Positions 7,863 through 17,718 are shown, counted from the first letter of the stretch. The stretch is 64,000 bases of DNA from Rossellomorea marisflavi (GCF_001274775.1 NZ_LGUE01000005.1:292344-356343), one strand, 5' to 3'. The notes: generated by a model not told the origin, from the sequence alone. Translations and numbers: made by a program.

Positions 7863-7973
7863 ATGTGGGATGTTTGGATGATGGTCATGATGGGCTTGCT
7901 TACCATGGCGATGGCAGGACTATTGAAATGGTCCGGATCCATTGTAGAACCGGGAAAGGATGAAGAGAAATGA
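7863..7973 (+). CDS. Small membrane protein at the head of the kdp operon
   Basis: A 36-residue protein starting at ATG 7863 with AAAGGAGG 7 or 8 bases upstream. It has one methionine-rich hydrophobic helix (MMVMMGLLTMAMAGLL), then a polar acidic tail ending KDEEK. The stop overlaps the kdpF start (ATGA at 7970-7973), so the two are coupled. I do not recognise a family. Position and size suggest an accessory subunit or assembly factor for the Kdp complex, which is inference. Confidence 0.65.
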   Translation: MWDVWMMVMMGLLTMAMAGLLKWSGSIVEPGKDEEK

Positions 7974-8044
7974 TGATGTTGGCGATCGCTCTGATCCTGG
8001 TGGTCTATCTGTGTTATGTGTTGCTAAATCCAGAGAAATTTTGA
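7970..8044 (+). CDS. kdpF: KdpF, small subunit of the Kdp potassium ATPase
   Basis: A 24-codon gene directly before kdpA. It encodes one hydrophobic helix ending in LLNPEKF, the usual ending of KdpF peptides, which stabilise the KdpABC complex in the membrane. The start is the first of three consecutive ATG codons and overlaps the previous stop. Confidence 0.85.
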   Translation: MMMLAIALILVVYLCYVLLNPEKF

Positions 8045-8060
8045 TATGGGGTGAAGGAAA

Positions 8061-9728
8061 GTGGTTTCCACGATTGGTTCAGTTGTACTTATCATATTCA
8101 TTGTCATTCTATTGGCAAAGCCTGTAGGGCTCTATCTTGCACAGACATTCAATACGGAGCGGACGCGCCTTGACCGGGTATTCCTCCCGGCAGAGAACAT
8201 CCTCTTCCGGCTCGGCGGTGTCCGGGCGATCAATCAGACTTGGAAGAGGTATGCTGCTTCCCTGCTTCTGACAAACGTATTCATGATCGCGCTCGTGTAC
8301 CTGGTTTTCAGACTTCAGGGGATACTTCCCCTGAATCCGGCAGGGATCAAAGGGATGGATGCGTCCCTTGCTTTCAATACGGCCATCAGCTTCATGACGA
8401 ATACCAATCTTCAACACTACAGCGGTGAAACCGGTTTGTCGTATCTCGCCCAGATGGCGGGCGTTCTCTTCATGATGTTCGCTGCACCTGCAACCGCGTT
8501 GAGCGGGGTGATGGCCTTTATCCGGTTGTTAGCCGGAAAGGGGGCGGGGAATTTCTTCGTTGATTTCATCCGTTCCATCACCAGGGTGCTATTGCCCCTC
8601 GCCTTCATCACCGGCTTGATCTTCGTGGCCCTTGGGGTACCACAGACGCTTTCACCATCTGTTACCGTGCAGACCGTGGATGGTGGGAGTCAGGAGATAG
8701 CACGGGGTCCCGTAGGCTCATTCTTATCAATCAAGGAGCTCGGGAACAACGGTGGTGGATTCTTCGGAGTCAACTCGGCTCATCCGTTTGAGAATCCGGG
8801 GTCGTTCAGCAATATGCTCCAGATCCTTTTGATGTTCCTTCTGCCTACGGCGATTCCCTTCGCGTATGGAAGGATGATCGGGAATGAGAAGCAAGGACGC
8901 CTCTTATTCGTCTCGATGATGATGATGTTCGTTGTCATGCTCTCCCTGTCAATGGTGGCGGAATCGCATGGTAACCCGGCATTGAATGCTCTCGGAATCA
9001 ATGGAGCGAGTATGGAAGGGAAGGAAGTCCGGTTTGGTCCCGGGGAGTCGATCCTGTATGCCATGGTGACGACGGCTTCAGAGACGGGTGCTGTCAATAC
9101 CATGCATGATACGCTTACGCCTTTGAGCGGGATGCTGGCTCTGTCCAATATGCTCCTCAATGCCGTATTCGGTGGTGTGGGTGCCGGGTTCCTCAATGTC
9201 ATCATGTACGTCCTGATCGCCGTTTTCCTATCGGGGTTGATGATCGGCAGGACTCCGGAGTTCCTTGGTAAGAAGATCGAAGCCCGCGAGATGAAGCTCA
9301 TAGCCGTCACCATGCTGATCCAACCGCTCCTCATACTGGGTGCATCGGCCATCGCCCTTTACGTCCATGCAGGGACGGATGCCATCTCCAATCAAGGGTT
9401 CCACGGACTGACGCAAGTCATGTATGAATTCACGTCGTCTGCTGCCAACAATGGATCAGGGTTTGAAGGCCTGGGGGATGCCACGCCATTTTGGAACATT
9501 TCCACGGGGATCGTCATGTTCATCGGGCGGTACTTCGGAGTTATTACCATGCTCGCTGTCGCTGCATCCCTGGCCAAGAAGCGGCTTGCTCCGGAAAGCA
9601 TCGGAACCTTCCGTACAGATTCTCCCCTATTCGGCACCATCTTCGTGGGGACGATCATGATCGTGGGAGCGCTGACGTTCTTCCCGGTCCTCGTGCTGGG
9701 ACCTGTTGCAGAATATTTAACACTATAA
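8061..9728 (+). CDS. kdpA: Potassium-transporting ATPase subunit A
   Basis: A 555-residue polytopic membrane protein, the usual KdpA length, that binds and conducts potassium in the high-affinity KdpFABC pump. The four pore-loop signatures characteristic of the SKT superfamily are visible, for example TNTNLQHYSGE, GNNGGGFFGVNS, ETGAVNTMHDT and SAANNGSGFEG. The GTG start at 8061 follows GAAGGAAA at short spacing, 16 bases after kdpF. The gene is followed by kdpB after 16 bases. Expression is probably set by the c-di-AMP riboswitch upstream of the operon. Confidence 0.97.
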   Translation: MVSTIGSVVLIIFIVILLAKPVGLYLAQTFNTERTRLDRVFLPAENILFRLGGVRAINQTWKRYAASLLLTNVFMIALVYLVFRLQGILPLNPAGIKGMDASLAFNTAISFMTNTNLQHYSGETGLSYLAQMAGVLFMMFAAPATALSGVMAFIRLLAGKGAGNFFVDFIRSITRVLLPLAFITGLIFVALGVPQTLSPSVTVQTVDGGSQEIARGPVGSFLSIKELGNNGGGFFGVNSAHPFENPGSFSNMLQILLMFLLPTAIPFAYGRMIGNEKQGRLLFVSMMMMFVVMLSLSMVAESHGNPALNALGINGASMEGKEVRFGPGESILYAMVTTASETGAVNTMHDTLTPLSGMLALSNMLLNAVFGGVGAGFLNVIMYVLIAVFLSGLMIGRTPEFLGKKIEAREMKLIAVTMLIQPLLILGASAIALYVHAGTDAISNQGFHGLTQVMYEFTSSAANNGSGFEGLGDATPFWNISTGIVMFIGRYFGVITMLAVAASLAKKRLAPESIGTFRTDSPLFGTIFVGTIMIVGALTFFPVLVLGPVAEYLTL

Positions 9729-9744
9729 GCTGGAGGGATAAGAA

Positions 9745-11829
9745 ATGGGAAACCATTTGTTGAAGGATCAGGAGGAGGACATCATCTCACCGGCAAGAGA
9801 GGTGCCGTCGCCTTCTGTTGAAAAGAATAGCAAGGGCTCATCGTTATTATGGAACGCACTGAAAGAATCAATCGTGAAGCTGGACCCTAGAAAGATGGTC
9901 AAGAATCCCATCATGTTCATAGTGGAAATCGGGTTCTTCATCTCCTTCATCCAGGTGTTTTTACCACAAAGACCAGGGGGGACGGGAACATGGTTCTCTC
10001 TCTCGGTCGCACTCATCCTGCTCTTTACGGTTTTGTTCGCCAACTTTGCCGAGGCCTTGGCCGAAGGGAGGGGGAAGGCCCAGGCCGGGGCATTGAAGAA
10101 ATCCAAGCAGGATATGATCGCTAACGTCAGGATGAAGGACGGATCGATCCGCCACATGCCTTCTGACAAACTGAAAGTCGACGATATTGTCATCGTTTCC
10201 CAGGGGGAATGGATACCGGGGGACGGAGAAGTGATCAAAGGCATCGCATCGGTGGATGAATCCGCCATCACCGGGGAGTCAGCTCCCGTGATGAAGGAAG
10301 CAGGAGGGGACTTCAACTCCGTGACGGGAGGAACGAGGGTCGTCAGTGATAGCATCACCATCCGGATTACGAGCAACCCGGGAGAATCCTTCCTGGACCG
10401 GATGATTTCCCTTGTAGAAGGGGCCGAGCGACAAAAAACACCGAATGAAATTGCCTTGAATACCGTCCTGACCAGTTTGACATTGATCTTCCTGTTCGTG
10501 GTGATGACCCTCCCGTTCTTCACGAACTACCTTGGGTTCCAGATAGATACCGCAGTCCTCATTGCCCTGCTTGTATGCCTGATCCCGACGACAATCGGGG
10601 GGCTGTTATCGGCCATCGGAATCGCCGGGATGGACCGGGTCACACAGTTCAATGTGCTGGCCATGTCGGGTAAGGCAGTGGAAGCAGCCGGGGATATCAA
10701 CACCATCATCCTTGATAAAACAGGGACGATCACATTCGGGAACCGGATGGCAAGTGATATCATTCCGACTGGGGAAGGGGAAGAAGAGCTTCCTTACTGG
10801 GCAGGAATGAGTTCCCTGAAAGATGAGACACCAGAGGGACGATCGGTGCTGGAGCTCTTGAAGGGAAGAGGAGTCGTCATCCCCGAGGTCACAGGCGGTA
10901 CATTCATCGACTTCAAGGCTGAGACGAGGATGAGCGGGTTGGATCTTCCAGACGGCCGTAGGGTAAGAAAAGGAGCCGTCGATGCGGTGAAGGCCTGGGT
11001 GAAAGCCCAAGGTGGATCCATCCCAGCTGATTTGGAGGCGAAATCGACAGCCATAGCCGGGGAAGGGGGGACTCCCCTTGCCGTTGCCATGGATGATCGG
11101 ATTTACGGACTGATCTATTTGAAAGATACCGTGAAGCCTGGTATGAAGGAACGATTCGAGCAGCTCAGGAAGATGGGGATCAAGACTGTGATGTGTACGG
11201 GTGATAACCCGCTGACGGCGGCAACGATCGCCAGGGAAGCGGGAGTGGATGAGTTCATTGCCGAGTGTAAACCGGAAGATAAAATCGAGGTAATCCGGTT
11301 TGAACAGTCACAGGGCAAGCTGGTCGCCATGACCGGGGACGGGACGAATGATGCGCCTGCCCTCGCCCAGGCCGATGTCGGACTCGCCATGAACAGCGGG
11401 ACCACGGCGGCGAAAGAAGCAGCCAATATGGTGGATCTGGACTCTGACCCGACGAAGATCATCGAGGTGGTATCCATCGGCAAACAGCTGCTCATGACAA
11501 GGGGAGCCTTGACGACCTTCAGCATCGCCAATGATGTGGCCAAATATTTTGCCATCATCCCGGCCATGTTCATGACGGCCATCCCGGAGATGGAAGCACT
11601 GAATATCATGAAGCTATCGTCTCCCGTCACAGCCATCCTGTCAGCCCTGATCTTCAATGCCATCATCATTCCCCTTCTCGTGCCCTTGGCCATGAAAGGG
11701 GTGGCGTATAAGCCGGTGCGCTCAGATATCCTGTTGAGACGGAATCTGTTGATCTATGGAATCGGTGGGATGCTGGCTCCATTTGCCGGAATAAAAGTAA
11801 TCGACTTGATGATGTCCCTCGTAATCTAA
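9745..11829 (+). CDS. kdpB: Potassium-transporting ATPase subunit B
   Basis: A 694-residue P-type ATPase that hydrolyses ATP to drive potassium uptake through KdpA. The phosphorylated aspartate is D324 in DKTGTITFG. The actuator motif is TGESAPV, and the hinge motif is [11 protein letters not shown]. Membrane helices lie near residues 50-90, 235-290 and in the last 120 residues. The length is normal. The N-terminus carries a polar extension of about 35 residues before the first conserved block. GGAGGG lies upstream of ATG 9745. Confidence 0.97.
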   Translation: MGNHLLKDQEEDIISPAREVPSPSVEKNSKGSSLLWNALKESIVKLDPRKMVKNPIMFIVEIGFFISFIQVFLPQRPGGTGTWFSLSVALILLFTVLFANFAEALAEGRGKAQAGALKKSKQDMIANVRMKDGSIRHMPSDKLKVDDIVIVSQGEWIPGDGEVIKGIASVDESAITGESAPVMKEAGGDFNSVTGGTRVVSDSITIRITSNPGESFLDRMISLVEGAERQKTPNEIALNTVLTSLTLIFLFVVMTLPFFTNYLGFQIDTAVLIALLVCLIPTTIGGLLSAIGIAGMDRVTQFNVLAMSGKAVEAAGDINTIILDKTGTITFGNRMASDIIPTGEGEEELPYWAGMSSLKDETPEGRSVLELLKGRGVVIPEVTGGTFIDFKAETRMSGLDLPDGRRVRKGAVDAVKAWVKAQGGSIPADLEAKSTAIAGEGGTPLAVAMDDRIYGLIYLKDTVKPGMKERFEQLRKMGIKTVMCTGDNPLTAATIAREAGVDEFIAECKPEDKIEVIRFEQSQGKLVAMTGDGTNDAPALAQADVGLAMNSGTTAAKEAANMVDLDSDPTKIIEVVSIGKQLLMTRGALTTFSIANDVAKYFAIIPAMFMTAIPEMEALNIMKLSSPVTAILSALIFNAIIIPLLVPLAMKGVAYKPVRSDILLRRNLLIYGIGGMLAPFAGIKVIDLMMSLVI

Positions 11830-11853
11830 TCTATTCGGAAGAAGGCGTGAAAA

Positions 11854-12423
11854 ATGGTAGAACAACGATTGGCTGGCCCGATCATCCGGGTCAGCATCAT
11901 GACGATGATCCTTGGGGGGCTACTCTATCCCCTTGCCGCGACAGGGATTTCCCAACTCTTGATGCCTGAAAGGGCGAATGGAAGCTTGATTTATGAAAAC
12001 GGCCACCCGGTAGGCTCTGCGCTCATCGGCCAAAATGTTCAAGATCCCGCATTGTTTCACGGCCGGGTATCGGCTATTGAATATGATGCAGCGGCATCCG
12101 GCTCCAACAATTATGCTCCTTCCAATCCGGAACTGATCAAGCGGGTAGAGGGGACCCTGCAAGAATGGAAAAAGGAGAATCCAAGCGTGCCGCTCAATCA
12201 GGTCCCGATGGATCTTATGACCGATTCCGGATCGGGCCTTGACCCCCATATCAGTCCGGAAGCGGCCCTGGCCCAGGTTGATCGTATCGCAGAAGCTACA
12301 TCCATATCCAAAAGCAGGCTTAAAGAGCTGATAGTGGATCACACAGAAGGAAAAGAGTGGGGGTTCCTGGGAGAGAGGCGGGTGAACGTGCTCTTATTGA
12401 ACCTGGCACTGAAAAAGGAATGA
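11854..12423 (+). CDS. kdpC: Potassium-transporting ATPase subunit C
   Basis: A 189-residue KdpC with one N-terminal helix (residues about 10-32). It also has the conserved GSALIGQNV and [19 protein letters not shown] blocks and the DPHISPEAA segment. KdpC joins KdpA and KdpB and raises ATP affinity. The start ATG follows GAAGGCG, 24 bases after kdpB. It is followed 22 bases later by the KdpD-like gene. Confidence 0.95.
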   Translation: MVEQRLAGPIIRVSIMTMILGGLLYPLAATGISQLLMPERANGSLIYENGHPVGSALIGQNVQDPALFHGRVSAIEYDAAASGSNNYAPSNPELIKRVEGTLQEWKKENPSVPLNQVPMDLMTDSGSGLDPHISPEAALAQVDRIAEATSISKSRLKELIVDHTEGKEWGFLGERRVNVLLLNLALKKE

Positions 12424-12445
12424 CCATCCTGATGGAGGGAAGCGT

Positions 12446-13564
12446 ATGAATCCATATTTCAGGAAGAAGAGACCGGAGGAAATCCTTGAGGAGATCCACC
12501 GCTCCACCCTGGGAAGATTGAAGCTTTATGTGGGAGCTGCACCCGGTGTGGGGAAGACCTTCAAGATGCTTCAGGATGCTGCCCAGTGGAGGCAGGACGG
12601 TAGGGATGTAGTCATCGGCCTTATCGAAACCCATGGCCGCAAGGAAACGGCTGACGTCATCGGGGGCCTGGAGCAGGTACCGCTTAAGCAAGTCCAGTAT
12701 AAAGGGAAAGTGTTCCACGAACTGGACGTCGCCCGGATCAAGGAGCGTAAGCCGGAAATCGTCCTCATCGATGAGTTGGCCCATTCGAACGTCCCGGGTG
12801 CAAGGCGTGTGAAACGGTATCAGGATGTGGAAGAAATCCTTCAGGCAGGGATCGATGTATGGTCCGCCATGAATATTCAGCATCTTGAAAGTGTGAACGA
12901 CATCGTTCAGAGGATCACAGGCATCACGGTCCGGGAGAGGGTGCCGGACACCTTCATTCAGCAGGCGGCGGAAATCCAGCTCATCGATATCACGCCTGAG
13001 ACGCTCAGGAAGCGCATGAGGGAAGGAAGGATCTACCCCCCGCAGAAAATCGAACAAAGCCTGTCGCACTTCTTTACTTCTTCTAATCTATCAGCACTGA
13101 GAGAACTGTCTCTTCGAGAGCTGGCGGATGATGTGGACGGAAGGATGAAAGGGGGGAGTGCCCCGACCGGCGTCCATGAACGGATCCTGGTCTGTGTTCA
13201 CTATGGTCCGACAGCAGAAAAACTCATCAGAAGGGGCTGGAGGATGGCCGATCGCCTTAAGGCAGAATTGGTCATCCTCACAGTCGTTGAAGCCAGTACC
13301 CTCTCGCCACAACAGAAAAAGAAAATCGAGGAGTGGCATACCCTTGCCAAGCAATTCGGAGCCATCATGATCGTGGAAGATGGAGGGAAACGACACGCAG
13401 CGACCGTCATCGTGGACGTAGCCTTCCGACACAACATCACCCAGATCCTGCTAGGCCAATCAGCCCGATCCCGATGGGAGGAAATCCGCAAAGGGTCCAT
13501 CATCAATCGCATCATGAGGGAGTCCTCCAACATGGATATTCACATCGTGGCAGATGGAAGATAA
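12446..13564 (+). CDS. kdpD: KdpD N-terminal sensor protein without the histidine kinase
   Basis: A 372-residue protein with only the cytoplasmic input half of KdpD. The KdpD domain (residues about 20-230) has Walker A GAAPGVGKT and Walker B VLIDELAHSN. The universal-stress-protein domain runs from about 245 to the end. The four helices, GAF-like region and kinase core of full KdpD (about 900 residues) are absent. The gene ends with a proper stop, and no kinase-coding frame or KdpE follows. In S. aureus the USP domain of KdpD binds c-di-AMP, so this version may sense the same molecule as the riboswitch. How it acts without a kinase is unknown. Short KdpD forms occur in other Bacillus and cyanobacteria. 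Confidence 0.9.
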   Translation: MNPYFRKKRPEEILEEIHRSTLGRLKLYVGAAPGVGKTFKMLQDAAQWRQDGRDVVIGLIETHGRKETADVIGGLEQVPLKQVQYKGKVFHELDVARIKERKPEIVLIDELAHSNVPGARRVKRYQDVEEILQAGIDVWSAMNIQHLESVNDIVQRITGITVRERVPDTFIQQAAEIQLIDITPETLRKRMREGRIYPPQKIEQSLSHFFTSSNLSALRELSLRELADDVDGRMKGGSAPTGVHERILVCVHYGPTAEKLIRRGWRMADRLKAELVILTVVEASTLSPQQKKKIEEWHTLAKQFGAIMIVEDGGKRHAATVIVDVAFRHNITQILLGQSARSRWEEIRKGSIINRIMRESSNMDIHIVADGR

Positions 13565-13631
13565 TGTTTCATAGACGGTGCCATTATGTTATGATGGGAT
13601 AAATATCCATAAATAGTGGAGGATGATGGTT

Positions 13632-13847
13632 TTGATCAAACCAACTAAGTGGAGAATGGATAAGAAATGGGGATTGGTCCTTTCCTTGGGTATCTTGTTT
13701 TTTATGGGAAATGCCTTTTTCCATAGTTATACGGTCCATAAGGAAATAGATGCCTTTGCCGATGCTTGTTACAGCAGCGACAAATTACCGAGTATTGAAA
13801 AAGAAGGCGGATGGTTTGGCGAGTGGAGTGGTGAGTGCAAAGAATGA
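13632..13847 (+). CDS. Small single-helix membrane or secreted protein, unknown
   Basis: About 71 residues starting at TTG 13632, which lies 9 bases after GTGGAGG. ATG codons at 13623 and 13626 are too close to that site. A basic N-terminus and one hydrophobic segment (WGLVLSLGILFFMGNAFF) precede an extracellular-looking tail. Two cysteines flank an acidic and tryptophan-rich stretch (ACYSSD and GEWSGECKE) and may form a disulfide. I do not recognise a family. A terminator follows at once. Confidence 0.6.
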   Translation: MIKPTKWRMDKKWGLVLSLGILFFMGNAFFHSYTVHKEIDAFADACYSSDKLPSIEKEGGWFGEWSGECKE

Positions 13848-13872
13848 GCATGGGTCCCCCATGCTTTTTTAC
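13847..13872 (+). terminator. Rho-independent terminator
   Basis: Stem agcatggg / cccatgct with a 3-base loop and a run of six T, overlapping the end of the small gene. Confidence 0.8.
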
Positions 13873-14079
13873 ATTGGAAATGTTACAACTTCATGAGCAA
13901 TCCCTGGTGTGATTGATTATTTTAAAGAAAACCATAGTCATAATCTTCCGGTAGAAGTAAAATAAAGTTAATCTCTACCCTCCTGTATAGAGGGGAATCG
14001 AGGCCTGCTTTCAACTTGGAATTGAAAGCGCTTTAGTAAAGCGGCGTGCCGTCTTTGTGAAATTTGAATAGGGAGAACG

Positions 14080-14733
14080 ATGATCATGCACACAAAGGAA
14101 ATAGGGGTTAAAGAACAGACGATCTTCCCTCATGTAGGGAATAAGATCGTAACAGAAGACAGAGAGATTTCCATTATTGCCAGAGTAGAAGAGCCGCTTG
14201 TCGTCATCCTTGGGAACGTCCTGAGCCATGAAGAATGCGATGAACTCATCAACGTATCGAAGGACCGGATGGACAGGTCCAAGATCGGGAAGGTCCGTGA
14301 AGTGGATCAAATCCGCACGAGCAGCAGTACTTTCCTTGAAGAAGGGGAGAATGAAGTGGTCTCACGGGTGTCAAGACGCGTGTCCCAGATCATGAACATC
14401 CCTGAAAGCCACGGAGAAGGGTTACAGATCCTCAATTATCAAATCGGCCAGGAATACAAGGCCCACTTTGACTTTTTCTCTTCATCACGACCGGTGAAGA
14501 ATCCTCGGATCAGTACCCTTGTGATGTATTTGAACGATGTGGAACAAGGGGGAGAAACGTATTTTCCTAAACTGAATCTTTCCGTGTCCCCGCAAAAAGG
14601 GATGGCGGTCTACTTCGAGTACTTCTATGATAACCAGGAGCTCAATGACATGACCCTTCACGGTGGAGGACCCGTCATCATCGGTGACAAATGGGCCGCT
14701 ACCCAGTGGATGAGAAGGCAGCGGATCGATTGA
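14080..14733 (+). CDS. 2-oxoglutarate/Fe(II) oxygenase, prolyl 4-hydroxylase-like
   Basis: A 217-residue oxygenase of the P4H family. The iron ligands are visible as H129 and D131 in KAHFDFF and H194 in TLHGGG. K204 in GDKWAATQWMR probably binds 2-oxoglutarate. Bacillus homologues hydroxylate peptidyl proline in collagen-like or elongation-factor substrates. The target here is unknown. ATG 14080 follows GGGAG at a good distance, with a second ATG two codons later. The leader at 14022-14035 contains ttgaaagcgcttta, close to a CcpA cre site but lacking the conserved C. Monocistronic, ending in a shared terminator. Confidence 0.85.
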   Translation: MIMHTKEIGVKEQTIFPHVGNKIVTEDREISIIARVEEPLVVILGNVLSHEECDELINVSKDRMDRSKIGKVREVDQIRTSSSTFLEEGENEVVSRVSRRVSQIMNIPESHGEGLQILNYQIGQEYKAHFDFFSSSRPVKNPRISTLVMYLNDVEQGGETYFPKLNLSVSPQKGMAVYFEYFYDNQELNDMTLHGGGPVIIGDKWAATQWMRRQRID

Positions 14734-14748
14734 TCGTATAGAAGAATA

Positions 14749-14779
14749 AAAGGCTGTGCACCCATGGGTGCGCAGCCTT
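14749..14779. terminator. Bidirectional terminator
   Basis: Stem aaggctgtgcaccc / gggtgcgcagcctt, between the convergent oxygenase and acetyltransferase genes. Confidence 0.8.
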
Positions 14780-15290
14780 ATTCGTGCTCCAGCTTGCCGA
14801 ATAGAAGTGAATCCCGCCATCCGTCATTCATCTTAAGGTGATCCCTTATCCTGCCCTCGCGTGTCATTCCGCATTTCTCCAACACCCTCATGGAGCCGGT
14901 ATTGGCCGGATCACAGGTGGCTTGGATCCGGTGCAGTCCATGTTGGTGGAATCCGATGTTCAATAGCTTTTTGGCCAGGAGGGTCGCAATCCCTTTCCCC
15001 CAGTGCTCGGGGTGGAGGATATAGCCGATTTCCCCAGTAAGGTTGGAGCGGTCACAAATGGTAAGCTCCCCGCATCCGATCAGCTCACCTTCCAGAATGA
15101 CGGCAAAGGTAAAACGTGTCCGGTCTTTCTTCGCTGCATCCCGCAGAACCTCATCCACATACTGCCTGGTCTCTTCCTCGCTATTGGGCCCCCATGGCTG
15201 ATGACGACTAACAATTTCCATGGAAGCATACCGGTGCACCGCCTGCCAGTCCGTTTCCCGCAGTTCCCTTAATTCAATGGTTTCCATCAT
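14778..15290 (-). CDS. GNAT acetyltransferase, RimJ/RimL-like
   Basis: A 170-residue GNAT of the Acetyltransf_3 (ribosomal-protein alanine acetyltransferase) type. The GEIGYILHPEHWGKGIAT block and the LHRIQATCDPANTGSMRVLEK-like region (quoted in part) hold the acetyl-CoA binding and substrate loops. It would transfer acetyl from acetyl-CoA to an amine. The amine is not predictable. It lies 11 bases downstream of the permease pair on the same strand, so it may be co-transcribed with them. Confidence 0.8.
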   Translation of the reverse strand: MMETIELRELRETDWQAVHRYASMEIVSRHQPWGPNSEEETRQYVDEVLRDAAKKDRTRFTFAVILEGELIGCGELTICDRSNLTGEIGYILHPEHWGKGIATLLAKKLLNIGFHQHGLHRIQATCDPANTGSMRVLEKCGMTREGRIRDHLKMNDGWRDSLLFGKLEHE

Positions 15291-15301
15291 CGATCCCCTT
15301 T

Positions 15302-16309
15302 CTATACATCCATGCGCTTAAAGTCGCTTTTGTGTAGGCTGGTTTCCTTGAGTTTAGCAGATTCATAGCGGTCCTTGAATCTCTTTTTGTAATATGAATA
15401 CCCTGATGTAGCGCGCACATATCCCTCCATCATGAGGGAAACGGCCAGGATGACGCTCGCAAAGAACAGGATGGGCGTAAGGGGGATCCACGGTGCAGTG
15501 TAGAGGAAACGGAAGGAATCCCCGATGAGCCCGGACCATTCCAGGGTGACGGAAGATGGTGGATCAGGCACTATTGAATAATCTACGAACGTGCCTCCCA
15601 GGAACAGTGTCAACAAACCAAGATGGATAAACAGAATCAGGGTTTGCTGAATCTGCTGTCCAAAGATGAGAACAAGTTTGTCTTTCATCAGAGGCAGGAT
15701 ATGCTTCACCATGATCCTGAACTTTCCTGCCCCTAGCACCGTGGCGCTGAGGATGAATTCTTCCCGGTGGATCTTCGCGATTTCATTCCCCAATAACGAA
15801 GAAAGGATCGGGACGATCAAGAGGGTAAGAATGAGCACCTCAATCGCCAAACGTTCATAAAGGGAAGTGGAGAACCCTTCAAACGGCATCCAAAGGATGG
15901 GATGAAGGAAATAATACGCAAGGATCGCCAGGGGAATGTAATGAAACGAGTCGATCACCCCGTTGATGGAGCGTTTGAATGGCTTCAAATAGATGGCGAT
16001 GATGAACCCGATCGGCAGGGAAATCGCGACCCTTAAAGCGGCAATAACGATGGCGGCAAGGATGGTGTACTTTGCCCCGATCAGGATTTTCCCCAGCATG
16101 TCGAGTCCGAGGGCGTCGGTCCCGAACGGGTAGGACCACATGGGTGGGAGCGGGGCTCCTGCCATGCTCCCATCTTCCTTAGTGATAAAATACAGACTCC
16201 GGATTTCATTATCCCAAATTAGATAATAAGAAAAACTCGCCAAAATCAGGACGGCCAGATAGAGGAAACCTGTAAGGAAAAAGGGATCTTTCCATAATGA
16301 ACGGGTCAT
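15302..16309 (-). CDS. Peptide/nickel-type ABC permease, DppC/OppC-like (orphan)
   Basis: A 335-residue inner-membrane permease. It has an N-terminal helix and the SYPFGTDALGLDMLGKILIGA segment (shortened here), equivalent to the HPLGTDxxGRD motif. An EEFILSATVLGAGKFRIM-type coupling loop follows, then about five more helices. It overlaps the partner permease by 4 bases. No ATPase or conventional binding protein lies nearby. The only binding-protein-like gene is the SgrR-type regulator at 17.7 kb. It may borrow an ATPase from another locus. The motif is looser than in usual OppC. Confidence 0.75.
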   Translation of the reverse strand: MTRSLWKDPFFLTGFLYLAVLILASFSYYLIWDNEIRSLYFITKEDGSMAGAPLPPMWSYPFGTDALGLDMLGKILIGAKYTILAAIVIAALRVAISLPIGFIIAIYLKPFKRSINGVIDSFHYIPLAILAYYFLHPILWMPFEGFSTSLYERLAIEVLILTLLIVPILSSLLGNEIAKIHREEFILSATVLGAGKFRIMVKHILPLMKDKLVLIFGQQIQQTLILFIHLGLLTLFLGGTFVDYSIVPDPPSSVTLEWSGLIGDSFRFLYTAPWIPLTPILFFASVILAVSLMMEGYVRATSGYSYYKKRFKDRYESAKLKETSLHKSDFKRMDV

Positions 16310-17178
16310 AGTGCTTCCCCCTTATTGGCATGGCGGGACAGAAGATATTCCCCGGCATTGTAGAAGATGAATAGCGGAACAAAGAGGCTGAAGAGTGCCA
16401 GGGTGAATAGGCGAGGATCCAGTGTGGACATCAGGAACCGCGTGATGCCCGGGATATTGAAAAGAAGCTCGACAACATACAGATTCGACAGCATGAACCA
16501 CATTGTTTTCTTTGATTGAAAGAAGACCGAGATGATGGCATTGCGGAGAACATGGACGGCCAGGACGAAAAAGGGAGCGTGCCCGATCGAGCGTGCCAAT
16601 AACACATAGTCCTTCCGTTCCTCCTGTTCAAATGTCAGCATGGATAAGCGGAACAGGTGGATAGTGGGAAGGATCGCGAGGATTACGATGGGAAGCAGAT
16701 ATACCTTGCTCTCATCGGTTGCTGCTATCCCGATGGGAATGGTTCCGAATTGATGATAGAAGGCGATCATGGTGAATTGTGCGCACAGGATGATGAGCAG
16801 ATCGGGAAGCGTCTCGAGAAGGTAAAAGGTGAATTTGATCCGTATTCTTATACGCTCGTTACAGAGCATCGTCATGATGGTGAGACAAAGGGCAACCAGT
16901 ATGGCGAGTGCAAAGGCCACAAACAGGATCGTAAGCGAGTACTGGATCGGTTCCCACAGATAGGGGAAGAGATCACGTTCCTTCTGTCCGCCGATGATTG
17001 TGTATTTCAGCTGAGAAGGATGGATGAAAGCCAATAAGATATCAAGGATGGTAGTCCAATATTCTTTCCACCGGAACGAGCCGACATATAGGCCGGCGAG
17101 AAGGACGGGAAGTCCGCCGATCAGCCAGATTCCTGCAATGGAGATGAAGAAGTTTTTTAGGATCTGGAACAAACGCAA
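16306..17178 (-). CDS. Peptide/nickel-type ABC permease, DppB/OppB-like (orphan)
   Basis: A 290-residue membrane protein with about six helices. The YVLLARSIGHAPFFVLAVHVLRN segment (part shown) resembles the coupling loop of OppB-type permeases. The TTG start at 17178 is preceded by GGTGGAGG. It is first of the permease pair, followed by the DppC-like partner with a 4-base overlap. It is more divergent from the family than most OppB proteins, so the substrate cannot be inferred. Confidence 0.65.
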   Translation of the reverse strand: MRLFQILKNFFISIAGIWLIGGLPVLLAGLYVGSFRWKEYWTTILDILLAFIHPSQLKYTIIGGQKERDLFPYLWEPIQYSLTILFVAFALAILVALCLTIMTMLCNERIRIRIKFTFYLLETLPDLLIILCAQFTMIAFYHQFGTIPIGIAATDESKVYLLPIVILAILPTIHLFRLSMLTFEQEERKDYVLLARSIGHAPFFVLAVHVLRNAIISVFFQSKKTMWFMLSNLYVVELLFNIPGITRFLMSTLDPRLFTLALFSLFVPLFIFYNAGEYLLSRHANKGEAL

Positions 17179-17257
17179 AAAACCTCCACCCCTTTCAATT
17201 TTAGTTAAATTATACCAAAATCGAGAAAGGAATGAAGGTTTTATTTTGTATACGCTA

Positions 17258-17635
17258 TTAAGAGCCTGACGTGACCTCGATTTCCTCGGCTACGGTCGCT
17301 TTCGGATCAGACCCGAGCATCTCCTGATAGCGGATCTTCACGTGAGAGCCAGAAGGCAGATCCTCAAGCTTCACTGGTTCTTTAATCGTGATATACCATA
17401 GATCATACTTTTTCTTGAGTTCCTTTAATGGAAGGTCCAATTCGTTTTCATCAAATGATTCATCCACGATGAGGGCTTTTTTCTCTTTCGGGTTTTCATA
17501 GAACAGTACCCCTTCGGCTTCCTGAAGCTCCTGCTCTACAATCGGTTCCGCCGGTTCTTCCCCTTCTTTGAAGATGCCGCAGCCTCCGGTGAAGAGGAGG
17601 GAGGCAAGGGGAAGGGTGATAAGTAGTGCTCTCAC
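17258..17635 (-). CDS. Small lipoprotein, unknown function
   Basis: A 125-residue protein with a signal peptide and lipobox FTGGC (Cys19), so it is anchored to the outer face of the membrane. The mature part is acidic at first (EEPAEPIVEQELQEAE). It ends in a beta-rich domain with LPSGSHVKIRYQEMLG, reminiscent of small OB-like lipoprotein domains in Bacillus such as DUF3221. That match is only a resemblance. The GTG start at 17635 has AGGAGC 8 bases upstream. Same strand as the permeases and the SgrR-type gene. Confidence 0.7.
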   Translation of the reverse strand: MRALLITLPLASLLFTGGCGIFKEGEEPAEPIVEQELQEAEGVLFYENPKEKKALIVDESFDENELDLPLKELKKKYDLWYITIKEPVKLEDLPSGSHVKIRYQEMLGSDPKATVAEEIEVTSGS

Positions 17636-17718
17636 GTTTCATCGCTCCTATTTAGATAGTGTATGTCCAATCTATCACGTTTTCCTGGGGGTGGAAAATG
17701 CTATGTTTCTGGAAACAA

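Noticed and set aside
14022..14035. cre site before the prolyl hydroxylase-like gene
   Set aside because: ttgaaagcgcttta is close, but lacks the conserved C in the right half. Kept only as a remark.
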